NCBI GenBank assembly: GCA_900544025.1
Contig: UQTM01000037.1
Coordinates: 1 to 32,080, forward strand
DNA from: an uncultured Odoribacter sp.
GTDB lineage: Bacteria > Bacteroidota > Bacteroidia > Bacteroidales > Marinifilaceae
DNA: 32,080 nt
Reading direction: 5' to 3'
Shown here: piece after piece, positions 1-7,592 of the stretch
Numbering within the stretch: position 1 is the first letter of the stretch
How the letters are laid out: every line of letters starts with the position of its first letter
Position numbers and translations under genes: made by a program
Notes under the pieces: model-generated
Databases searched by the model: none
What the model saw: the letters and a program-made list of their open reading frames with translations, nothing else
What the model was told of the DNA's origin: nothing

Positions 1-177
1 GCCAGCCGTTTTCACCACATGAAGCCCGTCGGACACGGCAACTGCTTTTAAAGGCAGATCCCCTTTATCGAACACTCCGTTCCCATTCCGGTCGGCAAAC
101 ACCCGCCCCTGATACATTTCCTGCGCAGCCAGGGGCATACACCACCCTAACAACAAAATAATCAATCCTTTTTTCAT
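1..177 (-). CDS. Metallophosphoesterase-type secreted protein, N-terminal fragment
   Basis: This is the first 59 codons of a gene that runs off the left edge. The ATG at 177 opens a signal peptide (MKKGLIILLLGWCMPLAAQ), so the product is exported. Directly after it comes YQGRVFADRNGNGVFDKGD, followed by a VSDG motif. This Asp/Asn-rich DxNxNGxxDxGD stretch and the VSDGxxVVKT pattern are typical of the N-terminal beta-domain that precedes calcineurin-like phosphoesterase domains in Bacteroidetes. The catalytic domain lies outside the window, so the enzymatic call is an inference from the N-terminal domain. A SdrD/B-like domain in another surface protein would also fit. Confidence 0.6.
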   Translation of the reverse strand, partial: MKKGLIILLLGWCMPLAAQEMYQGRVFADRNGNGVFDKGDLPLKAVAVSDGLHVVKTAG

Positions 178-344
178 ATCTATTTTCACCAAATAATTAT
201 TTAATTTTCTTATTTACAACGAATACGATAGACAGAACCGGGAAATCCGAACGACATTCCCGCAAAGTTCAAACCTCTGCCCGGCTTCCATTTTTTCCCG
301 TTTGAAATCATGTTTTCAACACCCACGTAACATGATATAACTAT

Positions 345-372
345 AAAAAAATACCACCCGTAAAGGTGGTAT
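345..372 (-). terminator. Rho-independent terminator after the DUF1015 gene
   Basis: A perfect 8-bp stem (ATACCACC / GGTGGTAT) with a 6-nt loop is followed on the minus strand by a run of T. It lies 22 bases past the stop codon of the DUF1015 gene. The plus strand also has a T tract after the stem, so it may work in both directions. Confidence 0.85.
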
Positions 373-394
373 TTTTATTAGAAATAAACAAGGA

Positions 395-1645
395 TTAAAT
401 CTTGTGAATCACCAGTCCCGAACGTAATTTAGGTTCAAACCACGTAGTTTTGGGAGGCATGATGTTGCCCGAATCGGCAATGTTCAGTAATTGCTGCATA
501 GACACCGGATAAAGGGCGAAAGCCACTTTCATCTCTCCGCTATCCACCCGTTTCTTCAACTCTTCCAAACCGCGTATTCCTCCTACGAAATCGATCCGCT
601 TAGAAGTACGCAGGTCTTGAATATCCAAAATATCGGCCAGCACATGGTTGGAAAGAATGGTCACATCCAGCACCCCGATCGGGTCGTTATCATCATAAGC
701 CCCCGGTTTAGCGGTCAGCTTATACCATTTTCCTCCTAAATACATGCTGAATTCATGCAATTTTGCCGGATGATAGATGGCCGTTCCCATCTCCTCTACC
801 GTAAAACGGTTTTGTAATTTTTCCAGCAATTGTGCCTCGGTCAATCCGTTCAGGTCTTTTACCACCCGGTTATAATCGATAATCTTCAACTGGTTGTCGG
901 GGAAATGGACAGCCATAAAGAAATTATATTCTTCGTTTCCGGTATGATTCGGATTCTTTGCTTTATATTCTGCTCCGATACGGGCGGCGGCGGCGGTACG
1001 GTGATGACCGTCGGCCACATAAGTAGCCGGCACTTTCGTCGCAAACAATTCCTCCAGCCGCTTATTGATAGCTGAATCGTCGATTACCCAGAAATGATGC
1101 CCGAATCCATCCTCTGCCGTAAAATCATAATCCGCTTTCCGGCTTTTTACGATATTTTCGACAATTTCATCGATCTCAGGCACTGCACGGTAAGAAAAGA
1201 AAACAGGTTCCAGGTTCGCATTCACATAACGCGTCAGCACCATACGGTCTTCTTCTTTATCGGGGCGTGTCAATTCATGTTTTTTAATCACGCCGTTCAT
1301 GTAGTCTTCACAAGCCGCACATCCGACAATACCATATTGAGTACGTCCGTCCATCGTCTGTGCGTAAATATAAAACTTAGCTTCCTCGTCCTGCACCAGC
1401 CAGCCTTTCTCCTGAAACATCTTAAAGTTTTCCACACTTTTATGATACACGGTTTCGGAATGTATGTCCGTTCCTGCCGGGCAATCGATCTCTGCCCGGG
1501 TAACGTGAAGCAAGGATTTCGGTTTCCCGGCAGCCATCTGAGCCGCCTCTTCCGAATTCATCACGTCATACGGCAGGCACGCCAATTCCTCGCAAATTTG
1601 CTGATTGGGAGTACGTAAGCCTTTGAATGGTTTTACTATTGCCAT
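395..1645 (-). CDS. DUF1015 family protein linked to serine biosynthesis
   Basis: A 416-residue cytosolic protein of the DUF1015 (COG4198) family, full length for the group. The N-terminus (KPFKGLR, then LPYDVMNSEEA and LHVTRAEID) matches the family pattern of KPF-x-LR followed by PYDV. Near the middle is the hallmark YVADGHHRTAAA. No signal peptide or membrane segment is seen. The biochemical role is not established to my knowledge. It is the last gene of a minus-strand run with serC and serA, 83 bases after serA, which suggests a role in serine metabolism. The DGHHR motif recalls the GxHR motif of the ParB/sulfiredoxin fold, which includes free-serine kinases; that link is my inference. A terminator closes the run. 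Confidence 0.85.
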   Translation of the reverse strand: MAIVKPFKGLRTPNQQICEELACLPYDVMNSEEAAQMAAGKPKSLLHVTRAEIDCPAGTDIHSETVYHKSVENFKMFQEKGWLVQDEEAKFYIYAQTMDGRTQYGIVGCAACEDYMNGVIKKHELTRPDKEEDRMVLTRYVNANLEPVFFSYRAVPEIDEIVENIVKSRKADYDFTAEDGFGHHFWVIDDSAINKRLEELFATKVPATYVADGHHRTAAAARIGAEYKAKNPNHTGNEEYNFFMAVHFPDNQLKIIDYNRVVKDLNGLTEAQLLEKLQNRFTVEEMGTAIYHPAKLHEFSMYLGGKWYKLTAKPGAYDDNDPIGVLDVTILSNHVLADILDIQDLRTSKRIDFVGGIRGLEELKKRVDSGEMKVAFALYPVSMQQLLNIADSGNIMPPKTTWFEPKLRSGLVIHKI

Positions 1646-1667
1646 ATATTACACGAAAATTTAACAG

Positions 1668-1709
1668 GCCGGAACATCCGTAACAAAATCTTTATTCAGG
1701 CATTCCGGC
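1668..1709 (-). other. Inverted repeat in the serA-DUF1015 gap
   Basis: GCCGGAA (1668-1674) pairs with TTCCGGC (1703-1709) across a 28-nt loop in the 83-base gap between two co-directional genes. No tight T run follows it on the minus strand, so it is at best a weak terminator or an mRNA processing or stability element. Confidence 0.35.
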
Positions 1710-1728
1710 ACAATATTCACACTACGAA

Positions 1729-2646
1729 TTATTTATTCACTTTGAATTTAGCGTCACCGTGCTCGATGAAATTCACGATCTGCCGGGCTGCAGCCAATCC
1801 TGCATTTACGTTCGCCTCTTCGGTTTGAGCTCCCATTTTCTTCGGAGTGGAGAAATAACGTCCCTCGAATTTGGTGAAACAATCGCAATCCGGAGCAATA
1901 TCGGTGATATAATGAAAATCGGTACGTTCTTCCATCAATTTTGCCAAACCCTCTTCATCGATCACTTCCTTACGGGCGGTATTCACTAAAACAGCTCCTT
2001 TCGGCATGCGTTTCAACAAATCGTAATTGATCGATTTCTTCGTCTTATCGTTTGCCGGAATATGCAAAGACACATACTCGCACAGTCCGTACATTTCCTC
2101 TGCGCTATGCAAAGGCGTAGCTCCTGCGGCTTTAATCTGCTCATCGGTCATGAAAGGATCGAAAGCATACACTTCCATATCGAATCCTTTAGCTATACGC
2201 CCTACGTTTTGCCCTACATTTCCGAAAGCATGGATACCGATCTTTTTACCTTTCAATTCCGTCCCCGCTTTACCGTTATAGAAACAACGGGCCATATAGA
2301 TCATCATTCCAAAAGCCAGCTCTGCCACGGCATTGGAATTCTGTCCCGGAGTATTCATCGCAACAATACCACGATCCGTACAAGCCTGCAAATCGATATT
2401 GTCATAACCGGCACCGGCGCGAACGATCACTTTCAACTTTTTAGCGGCGTCGATCACTTCTTTGGTCGCCTTATCCGAGCGAATGATCATTGCGTCCACA
2501 TCGGCTACGGCAGCGATCAGCTCATCCTGTGAAGTATATTTTTCCAACAGCACCAACTCATATCCCTGTGCTTCCACAATCTCGCGGATGCCTTTCACTG
2601 CTACCGGAGCAAAAGGTTTATCAGTGGCAATCAATACTTTTACCAT
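1729..2646 (-). CDS. serA: D-3-phosphoglycerate dehydrogenase, short lysine-type form
   Basis: Oxidises 3-phosphoglycerate to 3-phosphohydroxypyruvate with NAD, the first step of serine synthesis. At 305 residues it is the short form lacking the C-terminal ACT and ASB regulatory domains, so serine feedback through ACT is not expected. The Rossmann segment lies at about residues 134-155 (HAFGNVGQNVGR). The substrate and catalytic Arg is in VNTARKEVIDEEGL (Arg225). Where D-2-hydroxyacid dehydrogenases usually carry the catalytic His before a GGxTxEA segment, this protein reads STPKKMGAQTEEAN, placing Lys269/270 there. That matches the type III-K phosphoglycerate dehydrogenases known from Entamoeba. 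It follows serC by 99 bases, which include a strong hairpin. Confidence 0.92.
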   Translation of the reverse strand: MVKVLIATDKPFAPVAVKGIREIVEAQGYELVLLEKYTSQDELIAAVADVDAMIIRSDKATKEVIDAAKKLKVIVRAGAGYDNIDLQACTDRGIVAMNTPGQNSNAVAELAFGMMIYMARCFYNGKAGTELKGKKIGIHAFGNVGQNVGRIAKGFDMEVYAFDPFMTDEQIKAAGATPLHSAEEMYGLCEYVSLHIPANDKTKKSINYDLLKRMPKGAVLVNTARKEVIDEEGLAKLMEERTDFHYITDIAPDCDCFTKFEGRYFSTPKKMGAQTEEANVNAGLAAARQIVNFIEHGDAKFKVNK

Positions 2647-2673
2647 AAGTTATCATTTTATAAGGTTATCGGT

Positions 2674-2737
2674 AAAAAAGCCTGTAATGCTCCTGCCCTC
2701 CGGTAAAATTCCGGTAATCGGCAAGAGCCTTACAGGC
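2674..2737 (-). terminator. Long hairpin with T tract between serC and serA
   Basis: On the minus strand an imperfect stem is built from GCCTGTAA (2680-2687) with TTACAGGC (2730-2737), GCTC with GAGC, and TGCC with GGCA. It is followed by six T. It lies 8 bases after the serC stop and 27 bases before the serA start. It has the form of an intrinsic terminator inside what would otherwise be an operon, so it may reduce serA expression relative to serC or be bypassed. Confidence 0.65.
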
Positions 2738-2745
2738 ATAATGTT

Positions 2746-3822
2746 TTATTTATGCTTTGCTTCAAATTCCTGCATGGCGGCGATCAGGGCATTCACGTCG
2801 TCCATCGTACAGGCATTGTAGGTAGAAGCCCGGAAACCACCTACTAAACGGTGTCCTTTCAATCCTACCAGATTTTTAGTTTTAGCGAAATCGAGAAATT
2901 CTTTATCCAGCGATTCGTATCCGGCTGCCATCACAAAAGGAATGTTCATCAGCGAACGGGAACCTTCTTCCACAACAGCACGGAATAATTTGTTCCGTTC
3001 AAACTCTGCATACAAAGCGTCCGATCTTTCCTGAGCCAATTTTTGCATCACTTCGACTCCCCCCATCTGTTTGATCCATTTCAAGGTCTGTCCTACCGCA
3101 AAAATATTGATACAAGGAGGAGTGTTGAACATGGATTCGCCTTCCACGTGAGTTTGATATTTTAACATGGTCGGGATTTTCCGGTCGGCAACCACATGAT
3201 CCAAATAATCGTTGCGAATAATTACGAAAGTAGCTCCTGCCGGACCTAAGTTCTTCTGGCAACCGCCGTAAATCATCATATATTTCTTCACATCCACCGG
3301 ACGGCTGCAAATATCCGAAGACATATCGGCAATCAAAGGCACAGGACTATCCAGGTCTTCGAAAATCTCCGTTCCCCGGATTGTATTATTCGTCGTAATA
3401 TGCAGGTAGTCCACATCCGACGGAATTTTAAAACCTTTGGGATAATAAGTATAATCCCGGTCTTCCGATGAAGCGATCACATCGACCTCTCCCCATAATT
3501 GAGCTTCCTTGATCGCTTTTTTCGACCAGACTCCGGTATTTACATAAGCAGCCTTTTTCTTCAGGAAATTGTACGGCACCATACAGAATTGCATGCTTGC
3601 GCCCCCTCCCAGGAAAAGTACCGAATAATTATCCGGAATGTTCAATACTTCTTTGAACAATGCCACTGTTTCATCGAATACGGCCTGAAAATCAGCAGAA
3701 CGGTGGGAAACTTCCAAAATAGATTGTCCGCTATTACCTAATTCCATAACAGCCTTCGCTGTGTTCTCCAGGGTCATATCCGGTAATTTACAGGGACCGG
3801 CATTAAAAATATGTTTTCTCAT
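2746..3822 (-). CDS. serC: Phosphoserine aminotransferase
   Basis: PLP-dependent class V aminotransferase that converts 3-phosphohydroxypyruvate and glutamate to phosphoserine and 2-oxoglutarate. In some bacteria the same enzyme serves pyridoxal phosphate synthesis. Its 358 residues are full length for the family. The N-terminus KHIFNAGPCKLP matches the SerC FxxGP start. The PLP Schiff-base lysine is Lys190 in GGCQKNLGPAG, and the cofactor-binding Asp is in ADMSSD (residues 165-170). It is the first gene of the serC-serA-DUF1015 group. No serB is in the window. The ATG is set by the conserved MRKHIFNAGP start. Confidence 0.97.
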   Translation of the reverse strand: MRKHIFNAGPCKLPDMTLENTAKAVMELGNSGQSILEVSHRSADFQAVFDETVALFKEVLNIPDNYSVLFLGGGASMQFCMVPYNFLKKKAAYVNTGVWSKKAIKEAQLWGEVDVIASSEDRDYTYYPKGFKIPSDVDYLHITTNNTIRGTEIFEDLDSPVPLIADMSSDICSRPVDVKKYMMIYGGCQKNLGPAGATFVIIRNDYLDHVVADRKIPTMLKYQTHVEGESMFNTPPCINIFAVGQTLKWIKQMGGVEVMQKLAQERSDALYAEFERNKLFRAVVEEGSRSLMNIPFVMAAGYESLDKEFLDFAKTKNLVGLKGHRLVGGFRASTYNACTMDDVNALIAAMQEFEAKHK

Positions 3823-4131
3823 TTTGTATAATAATTTAAGTTATCAAAAAATCTAAACTCCTTACGGGGACGTACAAATATGCAAAATTTCCCTCTAAGA
3901 ACATGAAATTTTTAGAGAATTCTTCATTCTTAATTATAAATATTAATTAAATGTCCCGAGTAAATTATAATTTATAAAATGACAGGTGACAGGATACAAA
4001 ATAGTTTCTTTATAAAATGCTTTCAAACCGCTCCCTCTTCTGCAATTTTACAATTCCCTATCTCCTTCCTCTCCTCAAAGCAACCTTTCCGGCAATCATT
4101 TTTCGTCGCCCCCCGGCAAACCGTCCGGCAT
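3823..4131. other. Intergenic region upstream of serC
   Basis: About 310 bases without a credible gene, between serC and the gcvT terminator. The half nearest serC is AT-rich. It must hold the serC promoter; the nearest candidate is a CATATTTG sequence on the minus strand near 3880, which differs from TAnnTTTG at the first base and has no clear -33 partner. I see no RNA gene or riboswitch fold here. Confidence 0.4.
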
Positions 4132-4169
4132 AAAAAAACAGGTTCTCTTTACTAAGAACCTGTTTTTTT
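4132..4169 (-). terminator. Symmetrical terminator after gcvT
   Basis: A 9-bp perfect stem, ACAGGTTCT (4138-4146) with AGAACCTGT (4155-4163), is flanked by seven A on the left and seven T on the right, so it can terminate on either strand. It lies about 25 bases past the gcvT stop. Confidence 0.9.
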
Positions 4170-4194
4170 ATATTGCCGACCGACAATCCGTTCA

Positions 4195-5292
4195 TTAAAA
4201 GAACGGTGTTTTTACAATCTTAGCTTTCAATGCTTTATTTCTCACCCGGATAAAAATTTCGCTATCCAGCTTATGAAAACCGCTTTTCACATAGCCTGTA
4301 CCGATAGATTTCCCGGTTAAAGGCGAAACCGTACCGGAACACACCACGCCGATCTCGTTCCCTTCCGCATCCTCAATCGGATATCCCTGCCGGGCAATTC
4401 CTTTATCCAATACTTCAAAAGGTTTCATATAGCGGACCGGTTTGTCGTTTTTCAATTTTTCATGGTATTCCCGCATGATAAAATCGTTTCCCGGCACAAA
4501 TTTGGTAATCCAGCCCAAACCGGCTTCAATCGGCGAATGATCGTCGTCGAGCTCATGGCCGTATAAACAGAAACCGGCTTCCAGCCGAAGGGTGTCGCGT
4601 GCCCCCAAACCTATCGGTTTGATTCCGAATTCAGCCCCGGCCTCGAAAACAGCATGCCACAATTTTTCAGCGTCTTTATTGTAAGCATACACTTCACAGC
4701 CACCCGATCCGGTATATCCTGTAGTTGAAAAAATCACCTTGTCGATTCCGGCAAACGGAATTTCCTTAAAAGTGTAATATTCCATATCGGTGATATTTTC
4801 GGATGTCAATTTTTGCATCGCTTTCAAAGCCAAAGGCCCCTGGATGGCCAGCTGGCAAATATTGTCGGAAGCATTTTCCAGCTCAACACCGGGCTTCATA
4901 CCCAATTCTTCACCGTGTTTCACTACCCAATTCCAATCTTTTTCGATATTTGCAGCATTCACCACCAGCAAATATTTTTCAGCACTGAAACGATAAACCA
5001 ACAAATCGTCGATAACGCCCCCCTTATCGTTAGGGAAACAGGTATATTGTATTTTCCCATCGACCAGCGCGGCCACATCGTTAGTCGTTAATTTCTGCAC
5101 CAGCTCAAATGCTTTCGGACCTTTGATCCAGAATTCACCCATATGCGATACATCGAACACGCCTAATTTTTCACGTACCGTCAAATGTTCGTCTTTAATA
5201 CCGGAATATTCAATAGGCATATTATATCCTGCAAAAGGTGCCATTCTCGCCCCAAGCGCTTCATGAAAATGAGTAAAAGGAGTTGTCTTCAT
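4195..5292 (-). CDS. gcvT: Glycine cleavage system T protein (aminomethyltransferase)
   Basis: Transfers the methylene group from aminomethyl-lipoyl H protein to tetrahydrofolate, releasing ammonia. At 365 residues it is the usual length. Family landmarks are the N-terminal TPFTHFHEALGARMAPFAGY, then FDVSHMGEFWIKGP, the catalytic Asp region GGVIDDLLVYR, and the C-terminal SGTVSPLTGKSIGTGYV. No gcvH or gcvP is adjacent, as is common in Bacteroidetes where the T protein gene often stands alone. Closeness to serC/serA fits one-carbon and glycine/serine flux, but it has its own promoter and terminator. Confidence 0.97.
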   Translation of the reverse strand: MKTTPFTHFHEALGARMAPFAGYNMPIEYSGIKDEHLTVREKLGVFDVSHMGEFWIKGPKAFELVQKLTTNDVAALVDGKIQYTCFPNDKGGVIDDLLVYRFSAEKYLLVVNAANIEKDWNWVVKHGEELGMKPGVELENASDNICQLAIQGPLALKAMQKLTSENITDMEYYTFKEIPFAGIDKVIFSTTGYTGSGGCEVYAYNKDAEKLWHAVFEAGAEFGIKPIGLGARDTLRLEAGFCLYGHELDDDHSPIEAGLGWITKFVPGNDFIMREYHEKLKNDKPVRYMKPFEVLDKGIARQGYPIEDAEGNEIGVVCSGTVSPLTGKSIGTGYVKSGFHKLDSEIFIRVRNKALKAKIVKTPFF

Positions 5293-5356
5293 TTTATAGC
5301 ATTTATAATTCTTATAATTAGTTTGTAATAATATCCAAAAATATATCGAATGTTCA

Positions 5357-5364
5357 CAAAGATA
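5357..5364 (-). promoter_or_regulatory. gcvT promoter, -7 box
   Basis: TATCTTTG on the minus strand is a perfect match to the Bacteroidetes -7 consensus TAnnTTTG. A start about 7 bases downstream would give a leader near 58 nt before the gcvT ATG. No clear TTTG -33 box sits at the usual 19-21 bp spacing. Confidence 0.55.
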
Positions 5365-5439
5365 TAATTTATATTTTTCAACACTCTTTCTTTTTCAGCT
5401 TTTTTTACCTCCTTCTTTTACAATTTCCTACAAAAAACA

Positions 5440-5471
5440 TTTGTTTTTTTATACAAATTGTTCTACTTTCG
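5440..5471 (+). promoter_or_regulatory. Promoter of the STAS gene
   Basis: TTTG (5440-5443) is followed after 20 bp by TACTTTCG (5464-5471), close to the Bacteroidetes sigma consensus TTTG / TAnnTTTG. The predicted transcript would have a leader of roughly 95 nt before the ATG at 5574. Confidence 0.5.
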
Positions 5472-5573
5472 ACAATTAAAATGGGTCGTTAAATATATTT
5501 TTGTGAATATATTATAAGAACCGACAAACAATTTCAATTTAAAACTAAACTTAAACTATAAATTGGTATAGAC

Positions 5574-5915
5574 ATGTTTACAAAATTAACGGAACAGAAC
5601 GGCTGTGCAATTGCTGAGTTTACTGATGTGAAAAGGTTTACCCTCGCTATCATAGAGGATGTAAAAGCAGAATTGAAACCGACGCTCAGCACAGAAGGGA
5701 AAAAGGTCATATTAAATCTGGAGAACATAGAATTTATCGACAGCAGCGGCATCGGATGTATCATTTCGCTGATCAAGACCGCTAAAAGTCATAATTCAGG
5801 AATTAAATTATGTAACTTATCGAAAGAAGTGAAAGGTATTTTCGAACTTTTACACCTGCAAATGATCTTAGACATCGAACAGGATGTAGAAAGTGCTATT
5901 AAAAAATTCAACTGA
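5574..5915 (+). CDS. STAS-domain anti-sigma factor antagonist-like protein
   Basis: A single 113-residue STAS domain, the SpoIIAA/RsbV fold. The phospho-acceptor motif is IDSSGIG, with Asp56-Ser57-Ser58 aligned to the SpoIIAA phosphoserine region, so phosphorylation by an HPK-like anti-sigma kinase is plausible. It is cytosolic, with no membrane segment. In Firmicutes such proteins free sigma-F or sigma-B; Bacteroidetes lack those sigma factors, so the partner here is unknown. No kinase or PP2C phosphatase gene is next to it, and it is a monocistronic unit with its own promoter and terminator. The start is set by the ATG; the upstream sequence is AT-rich without a Shine-Dalgarno site. Confidence 0.9.
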   Translation: MFTKLTEQNGCAIAEFTDVKRFTLAIIEDVKAELKPTLSTEGKKVILNLENIEFIDSSGIGCIISLIKTAKSHNSGIKLCNLSKEVKGIFELLHLQMILDIEQDVESAIKKFN

Positions 5916-5935
5916 TTTCTTATTGAGAAAAAAGA

Positions 5936-5969
5936 AAGGGGGACAGAATTTCTGTTCCCCTTATTTTTT
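5936..5969 (+). terminator. Terminator after the STAS gene
   Basis: A 12-bp stem with one G-T pair, positions 5936-5947 with 5951-5962, and a 3-nt loop, followed by TTATTTTTT-like T tract sequence. It starts 20 bases after the stop codon. Confidence 0.9.
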
Positions 5970-6067
5970 GCAGAAAATTTAAACCGTCCCTGCCGCTTAT
6001 CCTTTCGGCCTTTACGATAAGCCCGTACCGTTCCGGTTTAAAGTCTTGAAAATTCAATTTTCCTTTT

Positions 6068-7069
6068 TCAATCTCCGAGGGTGGCCACCATCACCGCTTT
6101 AATCGTGTGCATCCGGTTTTCAGCCTCGTCGAAAACAATGGAATGAGGCGACTCGAATACCTCTTCCGTCACTTCCAGTCCATTCAATCCGAATTGCTTA
6201 TGGATATCCCGCCCTATCTCTGTTTCTAAGTTATGGTAAGCAGGCAGGCAATGCATAAATTTACATTTGGGATTCCCCGTCATTTCCATCGCTTTTTTAT
6301 TCACCTGATAAGGCAGCAACAATTTGATTCTTTCTTCCCACACTGCTTTCGGCTCACCCATCGACACCCATACATCGGTATATAAGAAATCACATCCCTT
6401 CACTCCCTCTTCTACCTTGTCGGTTACCGTAACTTTCGCTCCCGTTTCCTTTGCAATTTCCCGGCAAGCGGCCACCAAACCCGCTTCCGGCTGAAGTTCC
6501 TTCGGAGCGACGATTCGGACATCCATACCCATTTTAGCCCCGCCTACCATTAAAGAGTTTCCCATATTATAGCGGGCATCTCCCATATAAGCAAAGGTCA
6601 CCTGATGCAACGGTTTATCGATATGTTCCGACATCGTCAGAAAATCGGCCAAAATCTGAGTGGGATGAAATTCGTTGGTCAGTCCGTTCCACACCGGAAC
6701 TCCGGCATATTCCGCCAGCTCTTCCACCACATCCTGCGCAAAACCGCGATATTCGATTCCGTCATACATCCTACCCAACACTCTGGCTGTATCTTTTATC
6801 GATTCTTTCACTCCGATTTGAGTACCGGAAGGGCCCAGATAAGTAACACGCGCCCCCTGGTCATACGCCGCCACCTCGAACGAACAACGGGTACGGGTAG
6901 AAGTTTTCTCAAATATCAGCGCAATATTTTTACCTTTCAGCCTGGGCTGTTCGGTTCCGCTATATTTCGCTTTTTTTAAATCTGCCGCCAGACTCAATAA
7001 ATATTTGATCTCTGCCGGAGTGAAGTCCAATAACTTCAGAAAATTTCTGTTTCTCAAATTAAAAGCCAT
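6068..7069 (-). CDS. argF: Ornithine carbamoyltransferase
   Basis: Condenses ornithine with carbamoyl phosphate to give citrulline in arginine synthesis. The protein has 333 residues, typical length. It carries the carbamoyl phosphate loop STRTR (residues 57-61), HPTQ (135-138), the ornithine-binding DVWVSMGEP (232-240) and HCLPA (273-277). The SMG loop is that of true ornithine transcarbamylases rather than the N-succinylornithine enzyme described in Bacteroides fragilis, which suggests this organism uses unblocked ornithine; this is an inference from the motif. No other arg gene is adjacent. A dyad overlaps its promoter. Confidence 0.95.
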   Translation of the reverse strand: MAFNLRNRNFLKLLDFTPAEIKYLLSLAADLKKAKYSGTEQPRLKGKNIALIFEKTSTRTRCSFEVAAYDQGARVTYLGPSGTQIGVKESIKDTARVLGRMYDGIEYRGFAQDVVEELAEYAGVPVWNGLTNEFHPTQILADFLTMSEHIDKPLHQVTFAYMGDARYNMGNSLMVGGAKMGMDVRIVAPKELQPEAGLVAACREIAKETGAKVTVTDKVEEGVKGCDFLYTDVWVSMGEPKAVWEERIKLLLPYQVNKKAMEMTGNPKCKFMHCLPAYHNLETEIGRDIHKQFGLNGLEVTEEVFESPHSIVFDEAENRMHTIKAVMVATLGD

Positions 7070-7104
7070 GGTTCCGATATTTTTGATTGATTATAGATTT
7101 AAGG

Positions 7105-7135
7105 CAAATATATATAAAATGCACCGATTTACAAC
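7105..7135 (-). promoter_or_regulatory. argF promoter with overlapping dyad
   Basis: On the minus strand GTTG (7135-7132) lies 19 bp before TATATTTG (7112-7105), a perfect -7 box. The dyad CCGATTT-n6-AAATCGG (7124-7143) covers the -33 element, a position suited to a repressor. It does not resemble the E. coli ArgR box. The leader would be about 30-35 nt. Confidence 0.55.
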
Positions 7136-7236
7136 GAAATCGGATAAATTCCCCCCTTCCCCGGTTAGGATGACATCGCTCATTTTTCACTCACCGGAAT
7201 ATCCTCCGGTATCTTGTAGCGGATTTTCGTATATCG

Positions 7237-7267
7237 TTTCTACATTCCACTTTTTTTGCTATCTTTG
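7237..7267 (+). promoter_or_regulatory. Promoter of the ftsB-ruvX-def run
   Basis: TTTC (7237-7240), 19 bp, then TATCTTTG (7260-7267), a perfect Bacteroidetes -7 box. Transcription would begin around 7272-7275, at or within a few bases of the ATG at 7274, so the first gene may be read from a leaderless mRNA. Confidence 0.65.
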
Positions 7268-7273
7268 CAAAAC

Positions 7274-7591
7274 ATGAATGGAAGTGATAACACATATAAA
7301 ATCAGACCTTTATTCAGGAAATTTACCAATAAATATACCATTGCAGGGCTTATTTTTCTGGTATGGATCGCTTTTTTCGACAAAAATAGCATTGTCGAAA
7401 AAATGCAGTTACGCAGCAAAATCAGTACCCTTGAAAAAGAAAAAGACTATTATCAGAATAAAATAGAGGAAGACAACCGCAAGATCAAAGAACTGCTCAG
7501 CAGTCCCGATAACCTTGAGAAATTCGCCCGCGAGCAATATCTCATGAAAAAAGATAACGAAGATATTTTCGTAATTGTAAACAAGCCGTAA
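7274..7591 (+). CDS. FtsB/DivIC-type septum formation initiator
   Basis: A 105-residue bitopic membrane protein. A short cytoplasmic N-terminus is followed by a transmembrane helix at about residues 21-36 (YTIAGLIFLVWIAFF) and a periplasmic coiled coil at about 43-75, rich in Glu, Lys and Leu. The C-terminal segment NLEKFAREQYLMKKDNEDIFV is the conserved tail of the family. Such proteins link the late divisome subcomplex to septal wall synthesis. I chose the ATG at 7274 over the in-frame TTG at 7256 because that TTG lies upstream of the -7 box of the promoter. It is the first gene of a run with ruvX and def; one base separates its stop from the next start. Confidence 0.88.
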   Translation: MNGSDNTYKIRPLFRKFTNKYTIAGLIFLVWIAFFDKNSIVEKMQLRSKISTLEKEKDYYQNKIEEDNRKIKELLSSPDNLEKFAREQYLMKKDNEDIFVIVNKP

Positions 7592-7592
7592 C

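Noticed and set aside
3823..4131. Possible riboswitch or small RNA upstream of serC
   Set aside because: The sequence is AT-rich with no stable multi-stem fold that I could recognise by eye.
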